DNA from: Mesorhizobium sp. LSJC280B00
Lineage (GTDB): Bacteria; Pseudomonadota; Alphaproteobacteria; Rhizobiales; Rhizobiaceae
Assembly: GCF_000502835.1 (NCBI RefSeq)
Contig: NZ_AYVL01000017.1
Span: forward strand, 165,667 to 229,666
Reading direction: 5' to 3'
DNA length: 64,000 nucleotides
Shown here piece after piece: positions 54,521 to 62,974 of this stretch; position 1 is the first letter of the stretch, and each line of letters opens with the position of its first letter. Both the position numbers and the translations under genes were made by a program. The notes beneath the pieces were generated by a model. That model had not been told where the DNA came from, did no database searches, and saw only the letters and a list, made by a program, of their open reading frames with translations.

Positions 54521-56125
54521 ATGACCGTTCGAGGCCGCATCTTCCTATTTCAAATCGTCATTCTCGCCCTTGTCGGACTGATTTCAGGACTGGCATTCGC
54601 AACACTCCAGCTGACAGAGGAATTCGTCCGCCGAATCGACAGCGTCCACGGGCGGTTCGAGGCGCTCGCCGAACTCAATGGGCATGCCAACAATTACACC
54701 GAGCAACTCGCTGAAGTCTTGCTGCTTGGGCCCGAGCAAATGCCGGATTTCGAAGCGGCACGAGAAGCAGTGAAATCCGGATTCTACAAGCTGGAGGGCG
54801 CCACTCGCGAGGAACTCGGCGCTCTCGGATATTGGAGCGATAGACACCAGGAGGAGGCCGAATTCAGATTCGTCGGCCGCATCAACGCGCTGTTTGAGGC
54901 GATCGATCGGGCCGCCCAGCGACTGTTTAGCCAGCGAACAAAGGGGGATCCAAAGGGCATCGTAGACGCCTTCCGCAACGATGTGGAGCATCGACTGGAG
55001 AACGATCTCGAAGAAATGATTGAAGCCGCTTTGCACGAGGAGCGCAGGGAGGTTGGAGAGGAACTCGCCGGCGTCCGTGGCGCACAATGGCGACTGCTAC
55101 TGCTGACCGGCGGCTTCGCTACGTTGCTCATGCTAGGCAGTCTGGGGTTCGGCCTCGTCCTGCGACGATCAATCGCCACACCTGTGCGTGAACTGAACGA
55201 AAGCGCCAAAGCCATCGCTGCAGGCAAGCTCGACCATCGCGTTTCCGCGACCGGACGCGACGAGTTCGCTTCCCTCTCGCGAAGTTTCAACAGCATGGCC
55301 GAGGCTCTCGAGATCGAACGTGCTGCTCTGATTTCGGTACAGGACCGCTTGGAGGCGGAGGTTCAGTTGCGCACCCGTGAACTGCGGAAAGCCAATGAGC
55401 AACTGAGAGCGATCGATAGCCGACGCACACAATTTTTTGCGGAGGCAAGCCACGAACTCCGCACGCCGTTGACGATTCTCCGCGGAGAGGCCGACGTTGC
55501 CCTCCGCGGCCAACCGCGTGTTCGACCTTACCGCGAAGCTCTGAGCCGAATCCGCAATTGCGCTGAAGATATGGCTCGCAACCTGGGGGACCTTCTGGCA
55601 TTCGCCCGCTCCGAAGCTGAAAATTTCAGGTTCTCCTTGCACAACATCGATACCGGTGAGGTTGTGAAGGCGGCCGTTCAGGAGGCTTCCGTACTCGCAG
55701 GTCCCAAGCAGATATCCGTTAATCTGTCGCTCAACACAGATCATTGCCTCATTCGGGGTGACGCCCTGCGCCTAAAGCAAGCGCTGCTGATCGGCTTCGA
55801 CAACGCCATAAAGTACTCAAAGCCATATCAGACGATAGCAGTCGAGATGGCTGAGCGTCATGGAATGCTTGAGATCGCCATCCGCGACAACGGTTCAGGG
55901 ATCGATGCCAACGATCTCCCGTTCGTGTTTGACCGTTATTATCGCGGGCGTGTCGGCGGGAGGTCCGCAGCCGATGGCCTTGGTGTTGGCCTCGCGATCG
56001 CCAAGGAGATTATAGACGGGCACAATGGCACAATCGGCCTTGAAGGAATTGAGCCTTCGGGAACCCTCCTCAGAATCAGACTGCCGCTGGTACATCGCAC
56101 CCATGATTCGAATCCTGATCGTTGA
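54521..56125 (+). CDS. Sensor histidine kinase
   Basis: A 534-residue kinase. Membrane helices lie at about 8-28 and 191-214, with a mostly helical ~160-residue periplasmic sensor between them; then HAMP (about 215-267), a coiled coil (270-300), the H-box FFAEASHELRTPLTILRGEA with His311, and the ATPase domain with DNAIKYSK, DNGSGIDANDLPFVFDRYYR and GLGVGLAIAKEII. The periplasmic part resembles four-helix-bundle small-molecule sensors. It overlaps the response-regulator gene by 23 bp and is divergent from the transporter-kinase operon it probably controls. Confidence 0.9.
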   Translation: MTVRGRIFLFQIVILALVGLISGLAFATLQLTEEFVRRIDSVHGRFEALAELNGHANNYTEQLAEVLLLGPEQMPDFEAAREAVKSGFYKLEGATREELGALGYWSDRHQEEAEFRFVGRINALFEAIDRAAQRLFSQRTKGDPKGIVDAFRNDVEHRLENDLEEMIEAALHEERREVGEELAGVRGAQWRLLLLTGGFATLLMLGSLGFGLVLRRSIATPVRELNESAKAIAAGKLDHRVSATGRDEFASLSRSFNSMAEALEIERAALISVQDRLEAEVQLRTRELRKANEQLRAIDSRRTQFFAEASHELRTPLTILRGEADVALRGQPRVRPYREALSRIRNCAEDMARNLGDLLAFARSEAENFRFSLHNIDTGEVVKAAVQEASVLAGPKQISVNLSLNTDHCLIRGDALRLKQALLIGFDNAIKYSKPYQTIAVEMAERHGMLEIAIRDNGSGIDANDLPFVFDRYYRGRVGGRSAADGLGVGLAIAKEIIDGHNGTIGLEGIEPSGTLLRIRLPLVHRTHDSNPDR

Positions 56126-56783
56126 AGACGACCGGCGTGTCTCCGACTTTCTCCGCCGGGGGTTGGAGGCCGAAGGCTTCCACGTGAGTGTCGCGGAGGA
56201 TGGTCGCGAGGGACTAGCCATTATTCGTACGGATCCATTCGATCTCGTGATCCTGGACCGTCTGCTTCCCTACCTGGACGGCCTTGAGCTGTGCCGGATC
56301 GTGCGATTGGAGCAGCGGCCGGTTCTCATCCTGATGCTGACCGCGAAGGAGACAATTCAGGATCGCGTAGATGGGCTCAAGGGCGGTGCCGACGATTACC
56401 TGACGAAACCGTTTGCGTTTGATGAACTGGTGGCCAGGATTGACGCGCTGCGCCGACGCCGTCAGGGTGCAGTGGATCGGCAGTTGCTTCGAGTGAGCCG
56501 CCTCAATCTCGACAGGAGCGCTCGTCGTTTTACGGACGGCGACCGGGAAATCAGCCTTACCCGACGCGAATTCGACCTTCTGTATTTCCTCATGCTCAAT
56601 GCGGGGAAAGTGGTTAGCCGCGAGCGCATCCTCAACAATGTCTGGTCATACAGCTTCGAACCCGGGACGAAGATCGTGGAGGTATACATTCGCTATCTAC
56701 GTGCGAAGCTCGGGCCGGATGCATCGGCTAGCATTCAGACGGTTCGTGGGATCGGCTACATGCTGGTCGAGCGGAAGCCATAG
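56103..56783 (+). CDS. OmpR-family response regulator
   Basis: A 226-residue regulator. The receiver has EDD at 8-10, phospho-acceptor Asp52 in VILDRLLPYLDG, and Lys in LTKPFAFDEL. The DNA-binding domain is OmpR type: LTRREFDLLYFLMLNAGKVV, RERILNNVWSYSFEPGTKIV and TVRGIGYMLVERKP. ATG 56103 overlaps the kinase gene by 23 bp, as in many kinase-first pairs. It is the likely binder of the direct repeat at 54446-54478. Confidence 0.92.
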   Translation: MIRILIVEDDRRVSDFLRRGLEAEGFHVSVAEDGREGLAIIRTDPFDLVILDRLLPYLDGLELCRIVRLEQRPVLILMLTAKETIQDRVDGLKGGADDYLTKPFAFDELVARIDALRRRRQGAVDRQLLRVSRLNLDRSARRFTDGDREISLTRREFDLLYFLMLNAGKVVSRERILNNVWSYSFEPGTKIVEVYIRYLRAKLGPDASASIQTVRGIGYMLVERKP

Positions 56784-56995
56784 AAGGTAGAGCGAACCTC
56801 TTTATCGCACCGTTCTCGCCACTCGCTGGAAGCCTTCCCTTCCGCAACGCCGCTTCCACCGACGAATAGGTGTTCATTGGCCTCCCTTCCATGCTTCCGG
56901 CGAGCGCCGTCCAGCCACCGTGGGCATTGCCCCGCCGGGGTCCCAGCTTTCCATTTATATTCGGGCCCGGCCCGGCGACGCCGATTTGGCGGCCG

Positions 56996-57673
56996 TTAAC
57001 CGCTTTCGTAATTCACGCCCTCTACCCCCAGGCCTGCAGCCGCCCAGTCGGGCAAGCCGCCTTCGAACCGGCGCGAGGCCCAGCCTCGTGCCCTGAGGAT
57101 TGCCAAGGCGTCGGCCGACAGAACGCACTGGACTCCACGACAATAGGCGACAACGACCTTCTCCCGTGGGAGCGCCGCAAGCCGCTGCTCCAACTCGTCG
57201 GCGGGAATGTTGATCGCACCCGGCAAATGCCCCGCTACGAATTCGTTCTGCGGCCTGACATCGAGCAGCACGACTTCGTCGTTTCGCATGCGGCGCACGA
57301 GTTCCTCGCGCGAGATGTTTTCCAACCTGTCCGGCTGGCTGATCCTATCGTTGATAAACTCACGGATCTGCTGGCGTCTGTGGTTTGCAAGATTTCGCAG
57401 CGCCGCAAGCACGTTTTCGATTGGGCCATCTGCAAGCCGGTACAGAACGCGTTTTCCGTCTCGCCGGGTCTGCACCAAGCCCGCTCGCTTGAGGTGCTGA
57501 AGATGCTGCGACGTATTCGCTAACGCGATCCCGGAAAGTTGCGTCAGTTGTTCGACGGCCAGTTCGCCATCGGCAATGTGACGCAACAGAACCAGCCGGT
57601 GGGCATGCCCCAAGGTGCGGGCGAGATCCGCTATTTCGTCGAAGATTGGGTGGTGAACGTCCGCGCTTTTCAT
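56996..57673 (-). CDS. ArsR-type regulator fused to a rhodanese domain
   Basis: A 225-residue fusion. Residues about 8-95 are an ArsR winged helix (LARTLGHAHRLVLLRHIADG and LSGIALANTSQHLQHLKRAG). Residues about 115-222 are a rhodanese domain (DEVVLLDVRPQNEFVAGHLP) with the active-site loop CRGVQC, Cys178 to Cys183. The rhodanese part could carry a sulfane sulfur and sense reactive sulfur or heavy metals. The gene is divergent from a DUF2938 membrane protein; the 95-bp gap holds a strong dyad overlapping a TCAA repeat. Confidence 0.9.
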   Translation of the reverse strand: MKSADVHHPIFDEIADLARTLGHAHRLVLLRHIADGELAVEQLTQLSGIALANTSQHLQHLKRAGLVQTRRDGKRVLYRLADGPIENVLAALRNLANHRRQQIREFINDRISQPDRLENISREELVRRMRNDEVVLLDVRPQNEFVAGHLPGAINIPADELEQRLAALPREKVVVAYCRGVQCVLSADALAILRARGWASRRFEGGLPDWAAAGLGVEGVNYESG

Positions 57674-57698
57674 GTGACATGGCTAGCATCACTCAATC

Positions 57699-57726
57699 AA
57701 TCAATCAATATGTTGAATGATTGATT
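57699..57726. promoter_or_regulatory. Candidate ArsR operator overlapping a TCAA repeat
   Basis: AATCAATCA (57699-57707) and TGATTGATT (57718-57726) are perfect inverted repeats, 10 bp apart, within the divergent promoter region. The left arm lies in four tandem TCAA units (57694-57709), so slippage could change the site. It is placed to control both the regulator and the DUF2938 gene. Confidence 0.68.
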
Positions 57727-57768
57727 CTTTCTGGCTAGTGTCTGACAGGTGAAACAGGAGATGCCAAA

Positions 57769-58263
57769 ATGTTGGAGTTCGTTGTCCGTGCGGCCGTCAT
57801 TGGAATCGGCGCGACAGCCCTGATGGATCTCTGGGGATGGTTTCTGAAGCGAATGTTCGCGATTCCACCGCTTGATTACGCCTGGGTCGGCCGCTGGATC
57901 GGGCACTTTCCACATGGACGTTTTGCACATGCGAATATCGCACAAGCTGCCCGCGTTCGCGGCGAAACCGCCATTGGATGGAGTGCGCATTACGCGACCG
58001 GCATCGTATTTGCCGCAGCGCTGATTGGAGTGTGGGGCCTCGACTGGGCACGGCACCCGACAGTGCTTCCGGCCCTGTTGATCGGCGTCTGCACCATCGT
58101 CGCCCCGTTCTTCGTGATGCAACCGGCTTTTGGGATCGGCATCGCGGCTTCGAAAGTTCCCAATCCGCGCACTGCGCGCCTGCGCAGCCTTATGGCCCAT
58201 CTGTCTTTCGGGGTTGGGCTGTACGTTGCAGCATTGCTTTCGGCACTGCTACTTCCGGCCTGA
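57769..58263 (+). CDS. DUF2938-family membrane protein
   Basis: A 164-residue membrane protein with about four helices: FVVRAAVIGIGATALMDLWG, YATGIVFAAALIGVWGLDW, VLPALLIGVCTIVAPFFVMQ, and HLSFGVGLYVAALLSALLL. The loop WIGHFPHGRFAHANI has several His and may bind a metal or anion. The DUF2938 family is uncharacterised. It has a GGAG ribosome-binding site and is divergent from an ArsR-rhodanese gene, which suggests a role in export or handling of a sulfur or metal species. Confidence 0.82.
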   Translation: MLEFVVRAAVIGIGATALMDLWGWFLKRMFAIPPLDYAWVGRWIGHFPHGRFAHANIAQAARVRGETAIGWSAHYATGIVFAAALIGVWGLDWARHPTVLPALLIGVCTIVAPFFVMQPAFGIGIAASKVPNPRTARLRSLMAHLSFGVGLYVAALLSALLLPA

Positions 58264-58382
58264 TGGGACACGGTCCATCCCTGGCGCCCTTCCGCCCGCT
58301 TGCACCTCGCGCCGCCTTCCGCTATAGAGCCGCCACCCGCGTAGACACCCTTGGAGGCAACGCGGCGGAAGGCCGCCTTCCC

Positions 58383-58427
58383 GCATGATCCCGAAAAGTG
58401 GATTCCGGTTTTCGGACCAGGTCATGC
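58383..58427. repeat. 45-bp intergenic repeat, copy 2
   Basis: The element begins GCATGATCCCGAAAAGTGG and ends GGTCATGC, with CCGAAAA/TTTTCGG arms. It matches the copy at 48034-48078 at 38 of 45 positions, in the same direction. It lies 81 bp before rplY. Confidence 0.82.
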
Positions 58428-58507
58428 GTTAGCTATGTCGGCTTTCGACGTTTACGGCCCAGCCACGCTGACCGTGAGCGCTCCAGAACAACGCGAAAGG
58501 AAATGCC

Positions 58508-59152
58508 ATGAGCCACGATACTTACGAGCTCAAGGCCGAAGCGCGCGAACAGGTCGGTAAGGGGTCCGCCCGTGCAGTTCGCCGCAACGGTAAAGTGCCT
58601 GCAGTGATTTACGGCGACAAGCAGCCTCCCCTGGCGATTGCGCTGACCTACAAGGACATCTACTACAAGATCCATGGCGGCGGGTTTCTGACCACGGTCG
58701 CCACGATCGATGTCGACGGCAACAAGATCCAGGTTCTGCCCAAGGATTTTCAGCTCGACCCGGTCAAGGATTTCCCTGTCCATGTCGATTTCCTGCGCAT
58801 CGGCAAGGATACCGAAGTCAATGTCGACGTGCCCGTGCACTTCATCAATGAAGACAAGTCGCCCGGTATCAAGCGCGGCGGCGTGCTCAACATCGTGCGC
58901 CACGAGGTCGAGTTCCACTGCCCGGCCAATGCGATCCCGGATTTCATCACCATCGATCTCACCGGTACCGATATCGGCGATTCGATCCACATTTCGGCCA
59001 TCACCTTGCCGGCCGGCGTCAAGCCGGTGATCTCCGACCGCGACTTCACCATCGCGACCATTGCCGGCTCCTCGGCGATGAAGCCGGAGGCCGCGGAAGA
59101 GACGACTGAAGCGGCTGAGCCCGAAGCGGCTCCTGCCGCCGAAGAGAAGTAA
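58508..59152 (+). CDS. rplY: 50S ribosomal protein L25, long (Ctc/TL5-like) form
   Basis: A 214-residue L25/general stress protein Ctc. The N-terminal 5S rRNA-binding domain runs to about residue 95 (AEAREQVGKGSARAVRRNGK, VPAVIYGDKQPPLAIAL, VHVDFLRI), followed by the C-terminal beta domain and an acidic Ala/Glu tail. ATG 58508 follows AAAGGAAATGCC. It starts the rplY-pth run, which in relatives usually follows prs. Confidence 0.93.
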   Translation: MSHDTYELKAEAREQVGKGSARAVRRNGKVPAVIYGDKQPPLAIALTYKDIYYKIHGGGFLTTVATIDVDGNKIQVLPKDFQLDPVKDFPVHVDFLRIGKDTEVNVDVPVHFINEDKSPGIKRGGVLNIVRHEVEFHCPANAIPDFITIDLTGTDIGDSIHISAITLPAGVKPVISDRDFTIATIAGSSAMKPEAAEETTEAAEPEAAPAAEEK

Positions 59153-59175
59153 CCCCTTCCCGCCCGGAGGCGACG

Positions 59176-59901
59176 ATGCTTGTCTTTGCAGGCCTCGGCA
59201 ATCCGGGCGCGAAATACGCCAACAACCGGCACAATGTCGGCTTCATGGCGGCGGACGCGATCGCCCGCCGCCATTCCTTTTCGCCCTGGTCGAAGAAATT
59301 CCAGAGCCTGATCGCCGAAGGCACGCTTGCCGGCGAAAAGGTGATCCTGATCAAGCCGCAGACCTTCATGAACCTGTCCGGCCAGGCGGTCGGCGAAGCC
59401 TTGCGCTTCTACAAGCTCGACCCTTCGGCACTGACTGTCTTCTATGACGAGATCGACCTTGCCGCCGGCAAGGTGCGGGTCAAGGTTGGTGGCGGTTCCG
59501 GCGGCCACAACGGTATCCGCTCGCTCGACCAGCACGTCGGCAAGGATTTTCGCCGTGTGCGCATCGGCGTCGGTCACCCCGGGGTCAAGGAAATGGTGCA
59601 TGGCCATGTGCTCGGCGATTTCGCTAAGGGCGACCGCGAATGGTTGGACGTGCTGCTCGACGCAATCGCCGATGGTGCCGGATTGCTTGCTAAGGGCGAC
59701 GACAATTCCTTCATGAACCGCGTGACGCTGGCCTTGCGCGACAAGCTCACGCCGACGGGCGACGACGATCGCCCGCCGCCCAAGGCGCCAAGAGCACAAA
59801 GCCACGTCCGCCAGGCGCGGCCGCAACAGCCGGCGGCCAAGCTGCCCGAAACCGGCCCGATGGCGGCTATGCTGAAGAAGCTTTTTGGCGGCAAGGACTG
59901 A
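59176..59901 (+). CDS. pth: Peptidyl-tRNA hydrolase
   Basis: A 241-residue enzyme that frees tRNA from stalled peptidyl-tRNA. Family motifs: FAGLGNPGAKYANNRHNVGF with the catalytic His-Asn pair, TFMNLSGQAV, VFYDEIDLAAGKVRVK, and GGSGGHNGIRSLDQHVG. The C-terminal ~45 residues form a basic, Pro/Ala-rich extension ending KKLFGGKD, typical of alphaproteobacteria. ATG 59176 has GGAGG 6 nt upstream. It follows rplY by 23 bp. Confidence 0.95.
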   Translation: MLVFAGLGNPGAKYANNRHNVGFMAADAIARRHSFSPWSKKFQSLIAEGTLAGEKVILIKPQTFMNLSGQAVGEALRFYKLDPSALTVFYDEIDLAAGKVRVKVGGGSGGHNGIRSLDQHVGKDFRRVRIGVGHPGVKEMVHGHVLGDFAKGDREWLDVLLDAIADGAGLLAKGDDNSFMNRVTLALRDKLTPTGDDDRPPPKAPRAQSHVRQARPQQPAAKLPETGPMAAMLKKLFGGKD

Positions 59902-59910
59902 GCCAAGGAT

Positions 59911-60468
59911 ATGGATGACGTTCAGGAATTGGTCCGTCTCATCAGACAGAAGTATGTTGATTATTTCGTCGCCGCTGCCGGCGAACTTGCTCGCAACGGC
60001 CAAGGGTCGCATGCAACCGAGATCAAGTTTTCGAACGTCGATTCCTTCTATCGAAATTTCATCGCGGTTGATTTCGTCAGTAATGACGGACAGCCAAATC
60101 CGCAATTCATCAACAGCGATTCCTATGTGAAAACCTCTCCGGATATTCAGGCCGGGATGGGTGGAATGGATGTCCTCATCTCACCTTTCAGGTGGGATGA
60201 GGTTCATTTTAAATTCCCTATAAATGAGCTCGACGGCGATCTCTTCGACGAATGGTTTCGCGGCTGGTTCGATATCGATGGCGAGCGTGAAACATCGGAG
60301 ACCGTCGGAAACGTCATTCACAGTGCGCAATTGCTCGACGGGCAACTGACCATCGATTTCGGAACCGCTGAGGTCGACGCGTTCTGGCATCTTCTGCAAA
60401 TACTGAGCAGGTCCGGCGTTCGTTCATTGGCGATAGGCACCGATGACATCGCGCAGCGTCTGAATTGA
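59911..60468 (+). CDS. Hypothetical protein, AT-richer than its neighbours
   Basis: A 185-residue soluble protein starting MDDVQELVRLIRQKYVDYFV, 9 bp after pth. It has acidic and aromatic stretches (RWDEVHFKFPINELDGDLFD, EWFRGWFDIDGE) and a mixed alpha-beta look ending in LLQILSRSGVRSLAIGTDDI. Base use is less GC-rich than in pth and ychF, which suggests that it was inserted into the operon. No family is recognised; it may be of the type seen among immunity or phage-related proteins, but that is a guess. Confidence 0.7.
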   Translation: MDDVQELVRLIRQKYVDYFVAAAGELARNGQGSHATEIKFSNVDSFYRNFIAVDFVSNDGQPNPQFINSDSYVKTSPDIQAGMGGMDVLISPFRWDEVHFKFPINELDGDLFDEWFRGWFDIDGERETSETVGNVIHSAQLLDGQLTIDFGTAEVDAFWHLLQILSRSGVRSLAIGTDDIAQRLN

Positions 60469-60545
60469 ATTGCGCCTTGACGATCATCGGCGCTTTCGCC
60501 CATAGCCCTGATCAAATTTCGATTTCCCGATAGGACCAGACAAAA

Positions 60546-61649
60546 ATGGGTTTCAAATGCGGCATCGTTGGCTTGCCCAATGTCGGCAAGTCGACGCTCT
60601 TCAATGCGTTGACCAGGACGGCGGCGGCGCAGGCCGCCAATTATCCGTTCTGCACCATCGAACCGAATACCGGCGAGGTGGCGGTGCCCGACCCGCGTCT
60701 GCAGAAGATCGCCGCGATCGGCAAGTCGAAGGAGATCATCCCGACCCGCATCTCGTTCGTCGACATTGCCGGCCTGGTGCGTGGCGCCTCCAAAGGCGAA
60801 GGGCTTGGCAACCAATTCCTCGCCAACATCCGTGAGGTCGACGCCATCGTCCATGTGCTGCGCTGCTTCGAGGATGACGACGTCACCCATGTCGAGGGCC
60901 GCATCGATCCTGTCGCTGATGCCGAGACCGTCGAAACCGAATTGATGCTTGCCGACCTCGACAGCCTTGAGCGCCGCATCGTGCAGATCCGCAAGCGTGC
61001 CGCCGGCAAGGACAAGGAAGCAGCGACCGTACTTCCGATGATGGAAGCGGCGCTTGAACTGCTGCAGGCCGGCAAGCCCGCCCGCATCCTGCTCAACGGC
61101 ATCTCGGCGGACGATCTGCGCATCCTGCAGGGGCTGAATCTCTTGACCTCACACCCGGTGCTTTACGTCTGCAACGTCGCGGAAGCCGATGCCGCCACCG
61201 GCAACGCGCATACCAGGGCGGTCGAGAAGATGGCCGCCGCGCAAGGTGCCCGCACCGTTGTGATTTCCGCGGCGATCGAGGCCGAGGTCGCCCAGCTCTC
61301 GGACGAAGAGGAAATGGAATTCCTGGCAACGCTCGGTCTGGACGAACCCGGCCTGAACAAGGTCATCCGCGCCGGCTACGAGCTGCTCCAGCTCATCACC
61401 TACTTTACCGTTGGCCCCAAGGAGACACGCGCCTGGACCGTGCACAAGGGCGCCAAGGCGCCGCAGGCGGCAGGCGTCATCCACACCGATTTCGAGCGCG
61501 GCTTCATCCGCGCCCAGACCATCGCCTATGACGACTTCGTCAGGCTGGGCGGCGAAGTCGCGGCCAAGGAGGCCGGCAAGGCGCGCGACGAAGGCAAGGA
61601 GTATGTCGTCCAGGACGGCGACATCATGCTGTTCAAGTTCAACACCTGA
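60546..61649 (+). CDS. ychF: Redox-regulated ATPase YchF
   Basis: A 367-residue Obg-family P-loop protein that, unlike other members, prefers ATP and acts on ribosomes and in stress response. G1 is GLPNVGKSTLFNAL, G3 region DIAGLVRGASKGEGLGNQFL, and the C-terminal TGS domain runs from about residue 280 (LITYFTVGPKETRAWTVHKG) to DGDIMLFKFNT. Length and motifs are standard. It lies 77 bp after an AT-richer inserted gene. Confidence 0.95.
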   Translation: MGFKCGIVGLPNVGKSTLFNALTRTAAAQAANYPFCTIEPNTGEVAVPDPRLQKIAAIGKSKEIIPTRISFVDIAGLVRGASKGEGLGNQFLANIREVDAIVHVLRCFEDDDVTHVEGRIDPVADAETVETELMLADLDSLERRIVQIRKRAAGKDKEAATVLPMMEAALELLQAGKPARILLNGISADDLRILQGLNLLTSHPVLYVCNVAEADAATGNAHTRAVEKMAAAQGARTVVISAAIEAEVAQLSDEEEMEFLATLGLDEPGLNKVIRAGYELLQLITYFTVGPKETRAWTVHKGAKAPQAAGVIHTDFERGFIRAQTIAYDDFVRLGGEVAAKEAGKARDEGKEYVVQDGDIMLFKFNT

Positions 61650-61865
61650 CCCGGCGAGGGAGCCCAATGGTCACCATTGCCGTCGCTCGATGACAAACTT
61701 CAAAGCAGGGTGTCGCAGTGCCTCTTGCGCTGCTTGACGGGCCATCGTGCGGGGTCTAAGGGGCCTCTGCCCGGCCTCGCGCCTCGCCTGCCCGTGTCCG
61801 TGCGATGTGACTGACGCGCCCCCTCCAAACGAACGCTCTTTGGCAACAGCAAGGGAGACCCGGCG

Positions 61866-62840
61866 ATGATCAAGGCCTTCGTCGTCGACAATGATCGCCT
61901 GCGCCTGGTCGACGATCTCTTGCAAAACAGCGACACTGTCGTCTGGGTCGACCTCTTCAACCCGACAAAGGAAGAAGAGACTTCAATCGAGACCTGGCTC
62001 GGCGTCGCCGTTCCGACCCGCGAAGAGATGGAAGAGATCGAGATCTCGAGCCGTCTCTACGTCGAGGACGGCGCCTACTTCATGACCGCCATTCTGCCTG
62101 CGCAGACCGAGGTGAACGATCCGTTGATGTCGCCAGTTACCTTCGTGCTCGCCGGCAGCAGGCTGATCACCGTGCGGTACCACGAACCGAAGGCGTTCAA
62201 GACCTTTCCGCTGCGCGCCGAAAAGGTGGCGACCGGTTGCACCAGCGGTGACACCATCCTGATCGGACTGCTGGAGGCGATCGTCGACCGCCTCGCCGAC
62301 ATTCTGGAGCGCGCCGGCCGCGACGTCGAGGCGATCTCGCGCGACATCTTCGAGGCACGCTCGACCAAGGTTTCCAAGCGCAACCGCGACTTCCAGGAGC
62401 TGTTGAAAGGCATTGGCCGCAAGGAGGACCTCGCCTCCTCGATCCGCGACAGCCTGATCTCGCTGCAGCGCCTTGCCGGCTTTCTCGCCCATGCCTCCAC
62501 GCAAAGCAGGATGAGCAAGGACAGCCGCGCTCGCATCAAGACCTTGTCACGCGACGTCCTGTCGCTCGCCGACCACGCCACCTTCCTGTCGCAGAAGATC
62601 AGCTTCCTGCTCGACGCGACGCTCGGCATGATCTCGATCGAGCAGAACGCCATCATCAAGATCTTCTCCGTCGCCGCTGTCATCTTCCTGCCGCCGACGC
62701 TTGTCGCTTCGATCTACGGCATGAATTTCGACATCATCCCTGAGCTCAAATGGCACTTTGGCTATCCCTTCGCCATCGGTATGATGGTGCTTTCGGCAAT
62801 CCTGCCCTTCTGGTATTTCCGCCGCCGCGGCTGGCTATAG
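61866..62840 (+). CDS. corA: CorA-family Mg2+/divalent cation transporter
   Basis: A 324-residue CorA channel. A large cytoplasmic N-terminal domain precedes two membrane helices at the end; the YGMNF motif of the selectivity filter closes the first (VAAVIFLPPTLVASIYGMNF), and the second is FAIGMMVLSAILPFWYF, with a basic end RRRGWL. It takes up Mg2+ and possibly Co2+ and Ni2+. ATG 61866 follows AAGGGAGACCCGGCG. It is a separate unit from ychF, 216 bp away. Confidence 0.93.
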   Translation: MIKAFVVDNDRLRLVDDLLQNSDTVVWVDLFNPTKEEETSIETWLGVAVPTREEMEEIEISSRLYVEDGAYFMTAILPAQTEVNDPLMSPVTFVLAGSRLITVRYHEPKAFKTFPLRAEKVATGCTSGDTILIGLLEAIVDRLADILERAGRDVEAISRDIFEARSTKVSKRNRDFQELLKGIGRKEDLASSIRDSLISLQRLAGFLAHASTQSRMSKDSRARIKTLSRDVLSLADHATFLSQKISFLLDATLGMISIEQNAIIKIFSVAAVIFLPPTLVASIYGMNFDIIPELKWHFGYPFAIGMMVLSAILPFWYFRRRGWL

Positions 62841-62974
62841 GGTCGTCAATACCGCGCTGCGGCTTGGGCGCAGCGGGCTGGCGCAATAGAAATTGCTTGA
62901 CCAAATGCCACGCTGCTTGCATCCGGGACCCGGACCCGTAGCGATCGTACAATCCTGAACAGGATTTCCAGACC

